Shown here: positions 18,001 through 27,063 of the stretch, piece after piece
How the letters are laid out: each line of letters opens with the position of its first letter
Numbering within the stretch: position 1 is the stretch's first letter
DNA from: Kaistella palustris DSM 21579
GTDB taxonomy: Bacteria > Bacteroidota > Bacteroidia > Flavobacteriales > Weeksellaceae
Assembly: GCF_000422265.1 (NCBI RefSeq)
Contig: NZ_KE383812.1
Coordinates: 200,091-264,090, forward strand
Length of the DNA stretch: 64,000 nucleotides
Reading direction: 5' to 3'
Notes under the pieces: generated by a model
Seen by the model: the letters and a program-made list of their open reading frames with translations, nothing else
Databases searched by the model: none
What the model was told of the DNA's origin: nothing
Position numbers and translations under genes: made by a program

Positions 18001-20262
18001 ATGAATTACGCCACAGAATTTAAGAAATTTGCAACGAGCCAGTACATCTTTTCAGCCGTGCGAATTACTTTGGCGATTGTAGTTCCCAGTATCATCCTTG
18101 CTCACTTTGGATTGTTAAAGGAGTATTTCCTCTTCCCGCTCGCCACCAGTTTTGTAGGACTTACCGATCAGCCGGGTCCTTTTGTACGCCGCAGAAACTC
18201 CCTGTTGCTTGCGACCGTATGTTTTCTTTTTGTTTCTGTTGTAGCAAGTCTGCTTCAAAACTTTCCCATACTTATCTATTTCGAAATCATTGTATTAGGC
18301 ATGTTCTTTTCAATGCTTGGTGTTTACGGCCAGCGTTTCGCCGCGGTAGGATCCCTATCGCTTGTTGTGATGGCGATTTTTATTAATGGACATCTGACCG
18401 GTAACAATATCGTTCAGAGTTCTGTTATATTCTTTGCGGGATCGGTCTGGTATATTCTTATTTTTATGGTGGTTTCCCGGATTCAGCCTTACAAGCTCGC
18501 GGCACAGATGATCGGTGAAAACTACGTAGAACTGGCAGATTACCTCAGCATAAAATCAAAATTTTATCTGCCGGATCCCGATTTCGAAAAACTTAACATG
18601 CAACTGATCGCGCAGCAGGTAAAAATTAAAAATCTGCAGGAGGACACGCGCGAAACTGTCTTCAAAACCCGTAAAATTGTAAAGGAAGCCACCACTACCA
18701 GCCGCCTTCTTATGCTGATGTTCCTGAATTCCATAGATCTGCACGAGAAGCTGATGACCTCCGACAGTGATTACCGCAAAATTCAGAAAAACTTTGGCGA
18801 CAGCGGACTGCTGATTACCTTAAGCGAATACCTGACAACTCTGGCAAATGAACTTACAAACATAGGAATCGCACTGCAGGGTGGAACAAAGGCCAAACCT
18901 CTGCGGGATATTGATGAACAGCTAGATATTGTTTTCGGGCAGTATTTCGATCTGCGAAACCGGAAACTCAACGACCAGAATCTGGAGCATTTTATGGTCC
19001 TGCGCCTCATTCTGGTGCGCATTACCGACGTGACCGAAGAACTGAAAATGATGTACAAGGTTTTCAGTTCTGACCAGAAACTCGCAAAAAGTCTTTCTAC
19101 CGGTTTGGATCTCAGTGAGTTTATCCCGAGCCGCAACAAGCTTAACTTTCAGGTTTTCCGCAATAATTTTTCGCTGAAATCTTCGCAGTTCCGCCACTCG
19201 ATCCGGATTGTACTTGCGCTGCTCATCGGTTATTTCATTTCAACATTTGATTTCCTGGGACTGGGACATTCCTACTGGATCCTGATTACGACCGTCGCAA
19301 TTATGCGCCCGGCGTACGCAACCACCAAACACCGGAATCGGCTGCGGTTTTTCGGCACGGTTGCGGGTGCGGTATTGGCTTACGGCATGCTTATGACCAT
19401 TCACAGTGGCACCTTGCTTTTTGCACTCCTCATGCTGAACATGATTTTGTGTTTCAGTTTTTTGAAGGCAAATTATTTCTGGGCGGTTTTATTTATGACC
19501 GTGTATATTTTCCTTAGTTTTAATTTTCTGCGTCCGGGAAATGTAAATATGATCTTCAAAGACCGGATCCTGGATACACTTATAGCAGGAATTGTGGTAT
19601 TTGCGATTTCTTATTTTGTGCTGCCCGTCTGGGAACACACCCAAAATCTTGAGTTTATGCAGAAATCGTCAAAAAGTAATCTGCGCTATTTTGAAACTGT
19701 AATGGAGTTTTTCAAAAATAAAGATGCCTCGCTGCAGGAATATAAACTGAGCCGTAAAGATGCGATCATAGATCTGGCGAACCTTTCCGATAACTTCAAC
19801 CGCATGATCTCGGATCCAAAAAATCAACAGAAAAAGATGGAGCATATTCACCAGTTCGTGAATACGGCACACCTTATTACCGCCTACACCGCCTCCTTTG
19901 CCCAATACCCCAAATCAGCCAAAGATTACCCGGAAATTGATTTTGACGGTTGGGCGCGCAAGATTTCGGCTGAACTTGGACGTACCGACAAAATCCTACA
20001 TCAGGAGAAATTTGATAAAGAAATTGCAAAGGAAAGTGCGCTGCAGCCTGAGGATTCTGTGGAACGGCTGATGGAAATACGGCGCCGGGAAATCCGCGAA
20101 AACGAGATCTCGGACCGGCGCGACCAAAACCGGATCACTCACCTCACCGAGCTGAAAAACCTGCAGGAGATCCTGGAACTGATTTACGATGCCGCAAAAG
20201 AGCAGCGTAAAGGCACAGAAAAACTCGAGCCCGAAATTCAGTCTACAATAGTCAAAACGTAA
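18001..20262 (+). CDS. FUSC / YccS-like inner membrane protein
   Basis: A 753-residue membrane protein of the FUSC family (YccS/YhfK, aromatic acid exporter-like). It has two membrane blocks at about residues 20-160 and 400-540, each with several hydrophobic helices. The first is followed by a cytoplasmic region (about 160-395) rich in helices. A C-terminal helical tail (about 545-753) is very charged. The second block holds the family region SYWILITTVAIMRPAYATTKHR. Relatives export aromatic acids or are uncharacterised, and the substrate here is unknown. The gene runs 25 bases past the stop of the convergent phosphopantetheinyl transferase gene. Confidence 0.8.
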   Translation: MNYATEFKKFATSQYIFSAVRITLAIVVPSIILAHFGLLKEYFLFPLATSFVGLTDQPGPFVRRRNSLLLATVCFLFVSVVASLLQNFPILIYFEIIVLGMFFSMLGVYGQRFAAVGSLSLVVMAIFINGHLTGNNIVQSSVIFFAGSVWYILIFMVVSRIQPYKLAAQMIGENYVELADYLSIKSKFYLPDPDFEKLNMQLIAQQVKIKNLQEDTRETVFKTRKIVKEATTTSRLLMLMFLNSIDLHEKLMTSDSDYRKIQKNFGDSGLLITLSEYLTTLANELTNIGIALQGGTKAKPLRDIDEQLDIVFGQYFDLRNRKLNDQNLEHFMVLRLILVRITDVTEELKMMYKVFSSDQKLAKSLSTGLDLSEFIPSRNKLNFQVFRNNFSLKSSQFRHSIRIVLALLIGYFISTFDFLGLGHSYWILITTVAIMRPAYATTKHRNRLRFFGTVAGAVLAYGMLMTIHSGTLLFALLMLNMILCFSFLKANYFWAVLFMTVYIFLSFNFLRPGNVNMIFKDRILDTLIAGIVVFAISYFVLPVWEHTQNLEFMQKSSKSNLRYFETVMEFFKNKDASLQEYKLSRKDAIIDLANLSDNFNRMISDPKNQQKKMEHIHQFVNTAHLITAYTASFAQYPKSAKDYPEIDFDGWARKISAELGRTDKILHQEKFDKEIAKESALQPEDSVERLMEIRRREIRENEISDRRDQNRITHLTELKNLQEILELIYDAAKEQRKGTEKLEPEIQSTIVKT

Positions 20263-20849
20263 TTATCGAAAAATTCTACTCTCGCCGTATAAAGGTCAGA
20301 AACATTTTCATCGTGAACTCTACAAAGAATCTGGTAAGGAGAATCCAGCCGAAAAGGTTTTACTTCATAATGTTTTTTCAAAGACCAATAGTTGGAATGG
20401 TGGATTTTGTACAGACTTTCCTTTAGCGACCAGATCACCGTCAGATATGCGACTTCCTTATCTGTTTCTATAAATGCAGTTTCACTTTCCTCTACAAACT
20501 TATGCCGGATCCTTTTAATTTTTGGATTGAAGGGTTCGATATCGATTCCCACTTTATTCTTCGATATCGCCAGCGCAGCAAACGGAAAGGAATGCGTGAT
20601 AGAAATTTCGAAATCATTGGGAAATAAATACGGAACTCTCTCTTTATAAAGGATCTTATGACCTGGCAATACAGATTTGAGGATTTTGCGGATGAGAAGC
20701 AATTCTTTTAGCTTTACGGGATGGTAACCTTTTACGCGTTCATGGTTTTCTTCCTCGAGCAGTGCCGCCGGATTTAAATCTTCGTGCTCATCATATTTCC
20801 AAAGCAGAATCTTCGCATTTTCATCGGAAAAATCTCTGTAAAGCGGCAT
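20238..20849 (-). CDS. 4'-phosphopantetheinyl transferase superfamily protein
   Basis: A 203-residue Sfp-type enzyme that moves phosphopantetheine from CoA to a carrier-protein serine. The signature VGIDIEPFN provides the metal-binding Asp, and WSLKESLYK provides the catalytic Glu and Lys. ISITHSFPFAALAIS precedes them. I start it at the ATG at 20849 (MPLYRDFSDEN). The longer frame starts with GTG at 20885, inside the ahcY promoter region, and adds 12 residues of no family character. The 3' end overlaps the convergent FUSC gene by 25 bases. No carrier-protein gene is adjacent, so the target is probably the fatty-acid ACP or one encoded elsewhere. Confidence 0.85.
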   Translation of the reverse strand: MPLYRDFSDENAKILLWKYDEHEDLNPAALLEEENHERVKGYHPVKLKELLLIRKILKSVLPGHKILYKERVPYLFPNDFEISITHSFPFAALAISKNKVGIDIEPFNPKIKRIRHKFVEESETAFIETDKEVAYLTVIWSLKESLYKIHHSNYWSLKKHYEVKPFRLDSPYQILCRVHDENVSDLYTARVEFFDNYVLTIVD

Positions 20850-20851
20850 AT

Positions 20852-20882
20852 TTTGTAGTGGAGAATTTAGTTTGTAAATTTG
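20852..20882 (+). promoter_or_regulatory. Promoter of ahcY
   Basis: TTTG (20852-20855) and TAAATTTG (20875-20882) are separated by 19 bases, matching the Bacteroidota -33/-7 pattern TTTG-N19-TAnnTTTG. A start near 20889 leaves a leader of about 13 bases before the ahcY ATG. It fills the 52-base gap to the divergent phosphopantetheinyl transferase gene. Confidence 0.65.
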
Positions 20883-20901
20883 CACAAAATTTTTGAATTA
20901 G

Positions 20902-22215
20902 ATGAATACCACTACACAATACATTCCTTATAAAGTTAAGGACATTTCCCTCGCAGACTGGGGCAGAAAAGAAATACAGCTTGCGGAAGCTGAAATGCCC
21001 GGTTTAATGGCGATCCGCGAAGAATACGGCCCGTCTCAGCCTTTGAAGGGTGCACGGATCGCAGGCTGTCTTCACATGACGATCCAGACCGCCGTACTGA
21101 TCGAAACCCTGGTTGCCCTGGGTGCCGATGTTACCTGGTCTTCCTGCAATATATTCTCCACTCAGGATCACGCAGCTGCGGCAATTGCTGCGGCAGGAAT
21201 TCCTGTGTATGCCTGGAAAGGCATGAATGAAGAGGAGTTTGAGTGGTGTATCGAACAGACCATTTTCTTCGGCGAAGACAGAAAGCCATTAAACCTGATC
21301 CTGGACGATGGCGGCGACCTTACCAATATGGTTTTCGATAAATATCCGGAGCTGACGAAAGACATCAAAGGACTTTCTGAAGAAACAACCACGGGCGTTC
21401 ACAGACTTTATGAAAGGATGCAGAACGGCACTTTGGTGATGCCTGCCATCAATGTAAATGATTCGGTTACAAAATCGAAATTCGATAACAAATATGGCTG
21501 TAGAGAATCCGCTGTAGATGCGGTACGTCGGGCGACTGATGTCATGTTGGCCGGTAAAAGAGTTGTTGTTTGCGGTTACGGAGATGTAGGCAAAGGTACA
21601 GCGGCGTCTTTCCGCGGCGCGGGCTCGATTGTAACGGTTACCGAGATCGATCCGATCTGCGCACTGCAGGCTGCTATGGATGGTTTTGAAGTTAAAAGAC
21701 TGGAAACTGTTGTGGAAAATGCTGATATCATTATCACTACAACCGGAAACTACAATATTGTACGTGCAGAGCATTTCAGGAGAATGAAAGACAAAACCAT
21801 TGTTTGTAACATCGGACACTTCGATAATGAACTTGATATGGCCTGGCTTAATGAAACTTACGGTGATACAAAAACCGAAGTGAAACCTCAGGTCGACATC
21901 TATAATATCGACGGTAAAGATATCATTATACTGGCAGAAGGCCGTTTGGTAAATTTAGGCTGTGCTACAGGACACCCTAGTTTTGTAATGAGTAACTCCT
22001 TCAGCAACCAGACCTTGGCACAAATCGAACTTTGGACCAACAGTTCGGCGTACAAAAACGAAGTGTACACATTGCCGAAAAAACTGGATGAAAAAGTAGC
22101 GATGCTCCACCTTGCGAAAATTGGTGTGGAACTGGAAACACTAAGCGACGCGCAGGCAAAATACATCGGTGTAGAAGTTGAAGGTCCGTACAAACCTGAA
22201 TACTACAGATACTAA
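20902..22215 (+). CDS. ahcY: Adenosylhomocysteinase
   Basis: A 437-residue NAD-dependent hydrolase that splits S-adenosylhomocysteine into adenosine and homocysteine, clearing the product of SAM-dependent methylation. Visible signatures are GCLHMT (residues 55-60), DDGGD (135-139), EETTTG (160-165), [11 protein letters not shown] (186-196), the NAD-binding loop GYGDVGKG (225-232), and the C-terminal YKPEYYRY that contributes to the neighbouring subunit's cofactor site. It is full length, with no insertion of the kind seen in some long bacterial forms. It is a single-gene unit with a recognisable promoter and a terminator. Confidence 0.96.
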   Translation: MNTTTQYIPYKVKDISLADWGRKEIQLAEAEMPGLMAIREEYGPSQPLKGARIAGCLHMTIQTAVLIETLVALGADVTWSSCNIFSTQDHAAAAIAAAGIPVYAWKGMNEEEFEWCIEQTIFFGEDRKPLNLILDDGGDLTNMVFDKYPELTKDIKGLSEETTTGVHRLYERMQNGTLVMPAINVNDSVTKSKFDNKYGCRESAVDAVRRATDVMLAGKRVVVCGYGDVGKGTAASFRGAGSIVTVTEIDPICALQAAMDGFEVKRLETVVENADIIITTTGNYNIVRAEHFRRMKDKTIVCNIGHFDNELDMAWLNETYGDTKTEVKPQVDIYNIDGKDIIILAEGRLVNLGCATGHPSFVMSNSFSNQTLAQIELWTNSSAYKNEVYTLPKKLDEKVAMLHLAKIGVELETLSDAQAKYIGVEVEGPYKPEYYRY

Positions 22216-22247
22216 ACTTTAATTTGCGAAAGCATTTTATTGATAAT

Positions 22248-22275
22248 AAGCTTCGGATTTCCGGGGCTTTTTTTA
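22248..22275 (+). terminator. Terminator of ahcY
   Basis: AAGCTTCGG pairs with CCGGGGCTT (two G-T pairs) around ATTT, followed by seven T, 33 bases after the stop. Confidence 0.75.
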
Positions 22276-22430
22276 TTCCTGTTTTTAAAATTTGTCCTTT
22301 TTTAACGGAAATATAAAACAATCCTACAAGATATCTGAAATGTAGAATTCCCTCTACTGTTCAGAAAGAAAAGGTGTTTTCACGGTATTGAATAGGTGAT
22401 TAAACAAGAACCATTTTTCATTAAGGAAAG

Positions 22431-22438
22431 TACATTTG
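22431..22438 (+). promoter_or_regulatory. Putative -7 element of the three-paralogue operon
   Basis: TACATTTG is an exact TAnnTTTG match. It lies inside the longest reading frame (from 22396) and so argues for a start at 22450 or at the ATGs at 22456 and 22459. No -33 TTG is seen at the normal spacing. Confidence 0.45.
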
Positions 22439-22449
22439 TAATACACAAA

Positions 22450-23265
22450 ATGAAAATGATGAAAAAAAATCTATTACTGGGATTCCTGGTATATTTTGGT
22501 ATATACAATGCCCAAACAGGAATAGGCAATAACGTCACTTCAATCAGTTCCTCTGAAGCGCTCAGGATTGCATCTCCTAACAAAGGAGTTTTAGTACCGA
22601 ATGTTTCAATTCCCGATTTAAATGGTCCGGCACCAGTCACCTTGCCCACAACTTCACTATTGGTATACAATACAAATACAGCTACGGGAAAGGGGTTTTA
22701 CTTTTGGAATGTGACCAAATGGGAACCCTATCTGGATACCACGAATATTTATAAATATCTGAAAATACTTCGCTCCGAAAGCTTAGTATCAACCGGCGGC
22801 GTACAGGACAACACTCCAATTACAGGTGTCTCTTATACACTTGGCGAAGCACCGGCAGCACATGAGTTTCAACTGATTCCGGGACTTTCGCAAACAATCT
22901 CGCTTTATTCTCCGCAAAACTCGGTTTCTATCACGGGAAACGGCGTCGTGCAGATCAATTCCACTGCATCCGACAACACATTTATGAGTTATTCCGTAGG
23001 CCTGTTTGTAGATTCCAAGTTAGCAGGGGTCAGAAACTTTTTGATCAGCGGCAACGATACGTGCCTGTACAACGACTACAATGTCTTTTTCAATTTAAGT
23101 AATCTGTCTACCGGTGGTACTCATCTTATTGAACTTAGGGAAACACTTCGGGTTTCTGAAGTCAGCGGCCAGACGATTACCTTCGGCAGCGCACAGTCCG
23201 GATGCAGCAATCTAAGCCCACTCATGGGAAAAAGCCTGATGAATATTCAAATTTCACAACAATAA
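22450..23265 (+). CDS. Secreted protein of unknown function, first of three tandem paralogues
   Basis: A 271-residue protein with a signal peptide ending IYNAQTG. The first 100 residues show a module seen in many secreted Bacteroidota proteins: a segment like SEALRIASPNKGVLVPNVSI, then LLVYNTNTATGKGFYFWN, and W-E-P. The rest is beta-rich (residues about 120-271) and includes NGVVQINSTASDN and GLFVDSKLAGVRNF. Comparable segments occur in the next two genes (NGMFQANNTSSQN, GFFVDDKLVDVKPL and GMAQINNDTATNQ, GVFVDGKLKIARKY). No T9SS sorting domain or lipobox is seen. The start is chosen downstream of a -7 promoter motif. The function is unknown. Confidence 0.6.
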   Translation: MKMMKKNLLLGFLVYFGIYNAQTGIGNNVTSISSSEALRIASPNKGVLVPNVSIPDLNGPAPVTLPTTSLLVYNTNTATGKGFYFWNVTKWEPYLDTTNIYKYLKILRSESLVSTGGVQDNTPITGVSYTLGEAPAAHEFQLIPGLSQTISLYSPQNSVSITGNGVVQINSTASDNTFMSYSVGLFVDSKLAGVRNFLISGNDTCLYNDYNVFFNLSNLSTGGTHLIELRETLRVSEVSGQTITFGSAQSGCSNLSPLMGKSLMNIQISQQ

Positions 23266-23275
23266 AAACACTACG

Positions 23276-24112
23276 ATGAAAAATATATTTATCCTTTTGT
23301 TTCTGCCCGCAGCCTCCGCGCTTTTCGCGCAGGTAGGGATTAATACCACAGCGCCTGACCAGTCGGCAGCCCTGGATGTATTTGCGACAAATAAAGGCGT
23401 ATCCCTTCCTTTAATCGCGCTCAGCAGTAAAACCGATGTGGCTACCGTACCTGGACCACAGGAATCCCTGCTTGTTTATAACACCAACGATGCACTTATC
23501 GGAAAAAAAGGCATTTATTTCTGGGATGGTGCAATGTGGAATTATTTCTTTAATGACCTGAACCAGATCAGTTTGTTGAATCAGACGGTATACTACTCTG
23601 CAAATTCATCCGCAGCAGAAACTTTCAGCAGATCCCCGTCCAATCAATTCTACGGATACAGCGCTCATGCGGCTGGCGAACCCCTTTCCGCACAATGGAC
23701 TGTATTGGGAGGACTGACCAAAACCATCACCGTAGACCGGGCTGTAAATGATGTGCTGATGAATGCCAACGGAATGTTCCAAGCTAATAATACCTCATCT
23801 CAGAACACCAGCGGAGTCGCCACAACAGTTGGTTTTTTCGTAGATGACAAACTGGTTGATGTAAAGCCTCTTTTTCTGGATTTTCAATCTCCGTGCTCTT
23901 ACAGGCAGTTTGCCACTTATGGCATCGCAAAAAATCTGAGTACAGGAACACACACCGTGAAATTCGCCATCCGGAATATTTCATCACCAGCCATCTCAAC
24001 GCTGACAGTTACATATGGTGGGCCTAACCCAGGTTGCTCACCTGCCACAATTTCGAGCTTCGAAGCTGCTTTCAGCAGCACGATCATCATTAACCAACCT
24101 TATGCATTCTAA
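23276..24112 (+). CDS. Secreted protein of unknown function, second of three tandem paralogues
   Basis: A 278-residue protein with a signal peptide (cleavage near LFAQ). The N-terminal module is in its standard form: VGINTTAPDQSAALDV, then GVSLPLIAL, then LLVYNTNDALIGKKGIYFWDGAMWNYFF. The C-terminal half is beta-rich, with GFFVDDKLVDVKPLFLD and NLSTGTHTVKFAIRN. It starts 10 bases after the first paralogue and ends one base before the third, so the three are very likely one transcript. The N-terminal module resembles beta-stranded surface or appendage proteins. No anchoring signal is visible. The function is not known. Confidence 0.6.
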   Translation: MKNIFILLFLPAASALFAQVGINTTAPDQSAALDVFATNKGVSLPLIALSSKTDVATVPGPQESLLVYNTNDALIGKKGIYFWDGAMWNYFFNDLNQISLLNQTVYYSANSSAAETFSRSPSNQFYGYSAHAAGEPLSAQWTVLGGLTKTITVDRAVNDVLMNANGMFQANNTSSQNTSGVATTVGFFVDDKLVDVKPLFLDFQSPCSYRQFATYGIAKNLSTGTHTVKFAIRNISSPAISTLTVTYGGPNPGCSPATISSFEAAFSSTIIINQPYAF

Positions 24113-24113
24113 G

Positions 24114-24920
24114 ATGAAAACACAAATATATTCAGTTTGTCTAATCCTGGCACTCAGTTTTCCGGTGAAATCACAGGTATTGATCACCTCGAACAGTTCG
24201 GGATTAACTACACCCGATGCAAGTGCAGTTCTGCAGGTGCAAGATGCAAACCGTGGTATACTTCTACCCCGAGTGCCCTTATCGGGCCCCGCGGACAACA
24301 ATACAATTCTCACGCCGGTTCAGGGTCTGATCGTGTATAACACCACTCAAGGGCAACTCAACTTTCGGGATTCCAGCCAGTGGAATAAAGTATTCGAAAC
24401 AGCAGACGGCCTGGCGCTCATCAAAGCAACAGAGAACTTTTCGGGAGCTTCCACGGTTAGCAATACAATCACTACATTTCCGAGCACAATGCCTTTATTT
24501 AATTTAGATGATTCCCCAACCGGCTGGACTAATCTTGGATCTGCCTCTACAATTAATGTAACAAAAGCAGTAAACACCAATTATATTATAGCAGAAGGAA
24601 TGGCCCAGATTAATAATGATACGGCGACGAACCAGGAATTTCAGTTTGCCATAGGTGTATTTGTGGACGGCAAGCTAAAAATTGCCCGAAAGTATACAGC
24701 AGTAGGTAAGAATTTCGTCTGCAACTGGAAAAAATTCAGTCTGTCCGGGGTTTTCGATAACCTTTCCGTTGGTTCCCACACCGTTTCCATCTACGGCAGG
24801 AACTTACCCAAACTCACGACTGGGTACAGCTCGATTACCTACGGCGGAAATACCTCTAACTGTTCCAATATCAATAATGACATGGCCAGAATTTTTATAA
24901 CAGCACAGTTAACACAATAG
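24114..24920 (+). CDS. Secreted protein of unknown function, third of three tandem paralogues
   Basis: A 268-residue protein with a signal peptide MKTQIYSVCLILALSFPVKS. It has the same two-part plan as its two upstream neighbours: TPDASAVLQVQDANRGILLP, then GLIVYNTTQGQLNFRDSSQW, then a beta-rich half with GVFVDGKLKIARKY and NLSVGSHTVSIYGRN. I start it at 24114, one base after the previous stop. The longer frame from 24015 lies inside the preceding gene and puts 33 residues ahead of a good signal peptide. It is followed by a strong terminator. The function is unknown. Confidence 0.6.
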   Translation: MKTQIYSVCLILALSFPVKSQVLITSNSSGLTTPDASAVLQVQDANRGILLPRVPLSGPADNNTILTPVQGLIVYNTTQGQLNFRDSSQWNKVFETADGLALIKATENFSGASTVSNTITTFPSTMPLFNLDDSPTGWTNLGSASTINVTKAVNTNYIIAEGMAQINNDTATNQEFQFAIGVFVDGKLKIARKYTAVGKNFVCNWKKFSLSGVFDNLSVGSHTVSIYGRNLPKLTTGYSSITYGGNTSNCSNINNDMARIFITAQLTQ

Positions 24921-24946
24921 ATTTCTCTGAACACAAATGATGATGA

Positions 24947-24980
24947 AACTCCGCAAACTCCTGTTTGTGGGGTTTTTTTT
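24947..24980 (+). terminator. Terminator of the three-paralogue operon
   Basis: AACTCCGCAAAC pairs with GTTTGTGGGGTT (two G-T pairs) around TCCT, then eight T. It starts 27 bases after the last stop. The rest of the gap to 25202 shows nothing I can name. Confidence 0.75.
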
Positions 24981-25202
24981 TCAATATCGCGAACTAACTT
25001 CTAACTCGGGACCGAACGATTTTCTTACAGAAATATTTTTGAAAATCCACCGACGAAGAAAACGCCTGATACATTTTGGAGTCAGCGATTAAATTCCTTA
25101 AATTTAGAAATGAAAAATTTCCCCGTATATTTTATTTAAAATAATTTGTTTACTGAAAAACATCTGTTTGGTGGGGGAAAATTGATAAACAAAAATAAAT
25201 AA

Positions 25203-25652
25203 ATGAAAAGACACGAAGCACTTGTACAGTTAAGCCGCGATCACCACTTTGGTCTTCTGCTATGCTGGAAATTAAAAGAAGGGTTAAAAAGGAATATTTC
25301 TCCGGAACGCATGTCGAAATATATAAACCTATTTTACCTCCAAAACTTAAAACCACATTTTACAGAAGAGGAAGAAACGATCTTCAAAGTTTTAGGTGAA
25401 GAACATCCGCTGATTAAAGAAGCTGTTTCGCAACATAACACCTTTCACGACATGGTGGAGAAAGGCTTTTTGACTCCTGAAGAAATAGAAAATTTCCGTG
25501 CTTTGCTGGAACTTCACATCAGAACCGAAGAAAGGCAGATCTTTCCCGAAATAGAAAAACAGGCGACCGATGAGCAGCTGCAAAATCTGCTAGAGCAGCA
25601 CTACCCGGAACTGAAAGAACCGGATTACGATGATATATTCTGGAAAGACTGA
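25203..25652 (+). CDS. Hemerythrin-domain protein
   Basis: A 149-residue, all-helical cytoplasmic protein of the hemerythrin HHE type. Its iron-ligand pattern includes DHHFG (residues 14-18), HFTEEEETIF (about 53-62), QHNTFHDM, and HIRTEERQIFPEIE near residue 110, which suits a di-iron centre in a four-helix bundle. Relatives bind oxygen or iron, or take part in repair of damaged iron centres. The particular role is unknown. It is convergent with the helicase gene, with 6 bases between the stop codons. Confidence 0.85.
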   Translation: MKRHEALVQLSRDHHFGLLLCWKLKEGLKRNISPERMSKYINLFYLQNLKPHFTEEEETIFKVLGEEHPLIKEAVSQHNTFHDMVEKGFLTPEEIENFRALLELHIRTEERQIFPEIEKQATDEQLQNLLEQHYPELKEPDYDDIFWKD

Positions 25653-25658
25653 TAGACG

Positions 25659-27011
25659 CTACTTTTTCCGTTTGGCTTTTGACTTTGCTTTTTCCTGAGC
25701 GCGGTTTGCACCGATCTTTTTCGGAATCTTTCGGGCATGTGGACCACCCCAGTTTTCTTTTTTATTCTTGTCTTTTTTCTCGTGGAATGCACCGCCGCCT
25801 TCTTCCAGTTTTACAGTGTGGGCATTCTTCATCTGGATCTCGTCTTTTTCAGAAGCAATTTTAACCGGGTTGACCTTTACTTCGGCAGGAAAATCGCGGA
25901 AGGTCAGTTCCTTGTTCATCAGCACTTCTATTTCCAGCAACTGCGCTTCCTCTTTGCGGGTCACAAACGAAACCGCCACACCGTTTTTGTCGGCACGGCC
26001 GGTTCGCCCGATACGGTGGATATACTGTTCAGGAACATCAGGGATTTCAAAGTTAATGACATGGGTAATATCTGAAATATCCAGTCCGCGCGCCATAATA
26101 TCGGTGGTGATCAGCCCGCGCACTTCGCGATTTTCAAAACTGCGCATCGCATTGAGACGGTAGTTTTGGGATTTATTGGAATGAATCACATCAAATTGTT
26201 CAGGAAAAAGTTCTTCAATTTTTGTGTGAAGTAAATCCGCGTGCTTTTTATTATTGCAAAAAATTAAAACTTTAGAAAAATCCGCATTGGTTTTCAGCAA
26301 ATATTCGAGCAGATTTATTTTTGTGTTAAAGTTTTCGACTTTGTATGCGATCTGCTCAATTTTTTCCAAGGGAGTTCCTGATTTTGCGAGTGAAATTTCT
26401 ACAGGTCCCGCGAAATATTCCTCCAGCAAAGCATCTACAGCTTCAGTCATTGTCGCGGAAAAAAGAATGTTCTGGCGCTTTTCCTTCATCATCTGGAAAA
26501 TGTGCGTAAGCTGCGCCTTAAAACCCAAATTAAGCATTTCGTCGAATTCATCAATGATCAGTTTCTGCACTTCTTTTAGTGAAATTGCGTTATCGATGGC
26601 GAGATCCATCACGCGGCCCGGCGTGCCCACCAAAATATCGCAGCCGTCATTAAACAAAAGCTTTTGCGTATTGATGTTTTTACCGCCATAAATTCCGATA
26701 ACACGCGCGGTCATATTTGCGGTTAAATTTTGCACAATTTCTGAAACCTGCACCACAAGTTCGCGCGTTGGAACCAGAATAAGAACGGTTGGATTTCCGC
26801 TTTTGTTGAATTTCCAGGATTTTAAAACAGGCAGCAGGTAGGCCAGGGTTTTTCCCGTTCCCGTTTGCGCAATTCCCATGACATCGCGCCCGGAAAGGAT
26901 CGGTTTCAAACTTTTTTCCTGGATCGGAGTGGGTTCAAACAGATTTGAATCGGCGAGTACATCGAGAATTTTTTCCGGCAAACCGAAATCGGCAAAAGTC
27001 GTTTTTTCCAT
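25659..27011 (-). CDS. DEAD-box RNA helicase (RhlE-like)
   Basis: A 450-residue ATP-dependent RNA helicase. Motifs in order are the Q motif FEPTPIQEKS, motif I AQTGTGKT, motif Ia PTRELVVQ, motif II DEFD (in place of DEAD), motif III SAT and motif VI HRIGRTGR. The tail after about residue 375 is lysine-rich and ends KAKSKAKRKK, a likely RNA-binding extension. I start it at 27011 (MEKTTFADFGLP). The longer frame extends 64 residues upstream without family character, across the divergent lipoprotein start. A -7 motif lies 5 to 12 bases upstream. The second Asp of DEFD is the one conserved in the family. Confidence 0.9.
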   Translation of the reverse strand: MEKTTFADFGLPEKILDVLADSNLFEPTPIQEKSLKPILSGRDVMGIAQTGTGKTLAYLLPVLKSWKFNKSGNPTVLILVPTRELVVQVSEIVQNLTANMTARVIGIYGGKNINTQKLLFNDGCDILVGTPGRVMDLAIDNAISLKEVQKLIIDEFDEMLNLGFKAQLTHIFQMMKEKRQNILFSATMTEAVDALLEEYFAGPVEISLAKSGTPLEKIEQIAYKVENFNTKINLLEYLLKTNADFSKVLIFCNNKKHADLLHTKIEELFPEQFDVIHSNKSQNYRLNAMRSFENREVRGLITTDIMARGLDISDITHVINFEIPDVPEQYIHRIGRTGRADKNGVAVSFVTRKEEAQLLEIEVLMNKELTFRDFPAEVKVNPVKIASEKDEIQMKNAHTVKLEEGGGAFHEKKDKNKKENWGGPHARKIPKKIGANRAQEKAKSKAKRKK

Positions 27012-27015
27012 GGCG

Positions 27016-27023
27016 CAAAGATA
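27016..27023 (-). promoter_or_regulatory. Putative -7 element of the helicase gene
   Basis: The minus strand reads TATCTTTG, an exact TAnnTTTG match, ending 4 bases before the helicase ATG. As at 17989, this predicts a transcript with almost no leader. Confidence 0.4.
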
Positions 27024-27063
27024 GGTTTTTTGACAGGATTTAAATATTTTGTACTTTGGAAGC

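Noticed and set aside
22396-22449. Longer N-terminus for the first tandem paralogue
   Set aside because: It would run across the -7 promoter motif and place 18 residues in front of a normal signal peptide.
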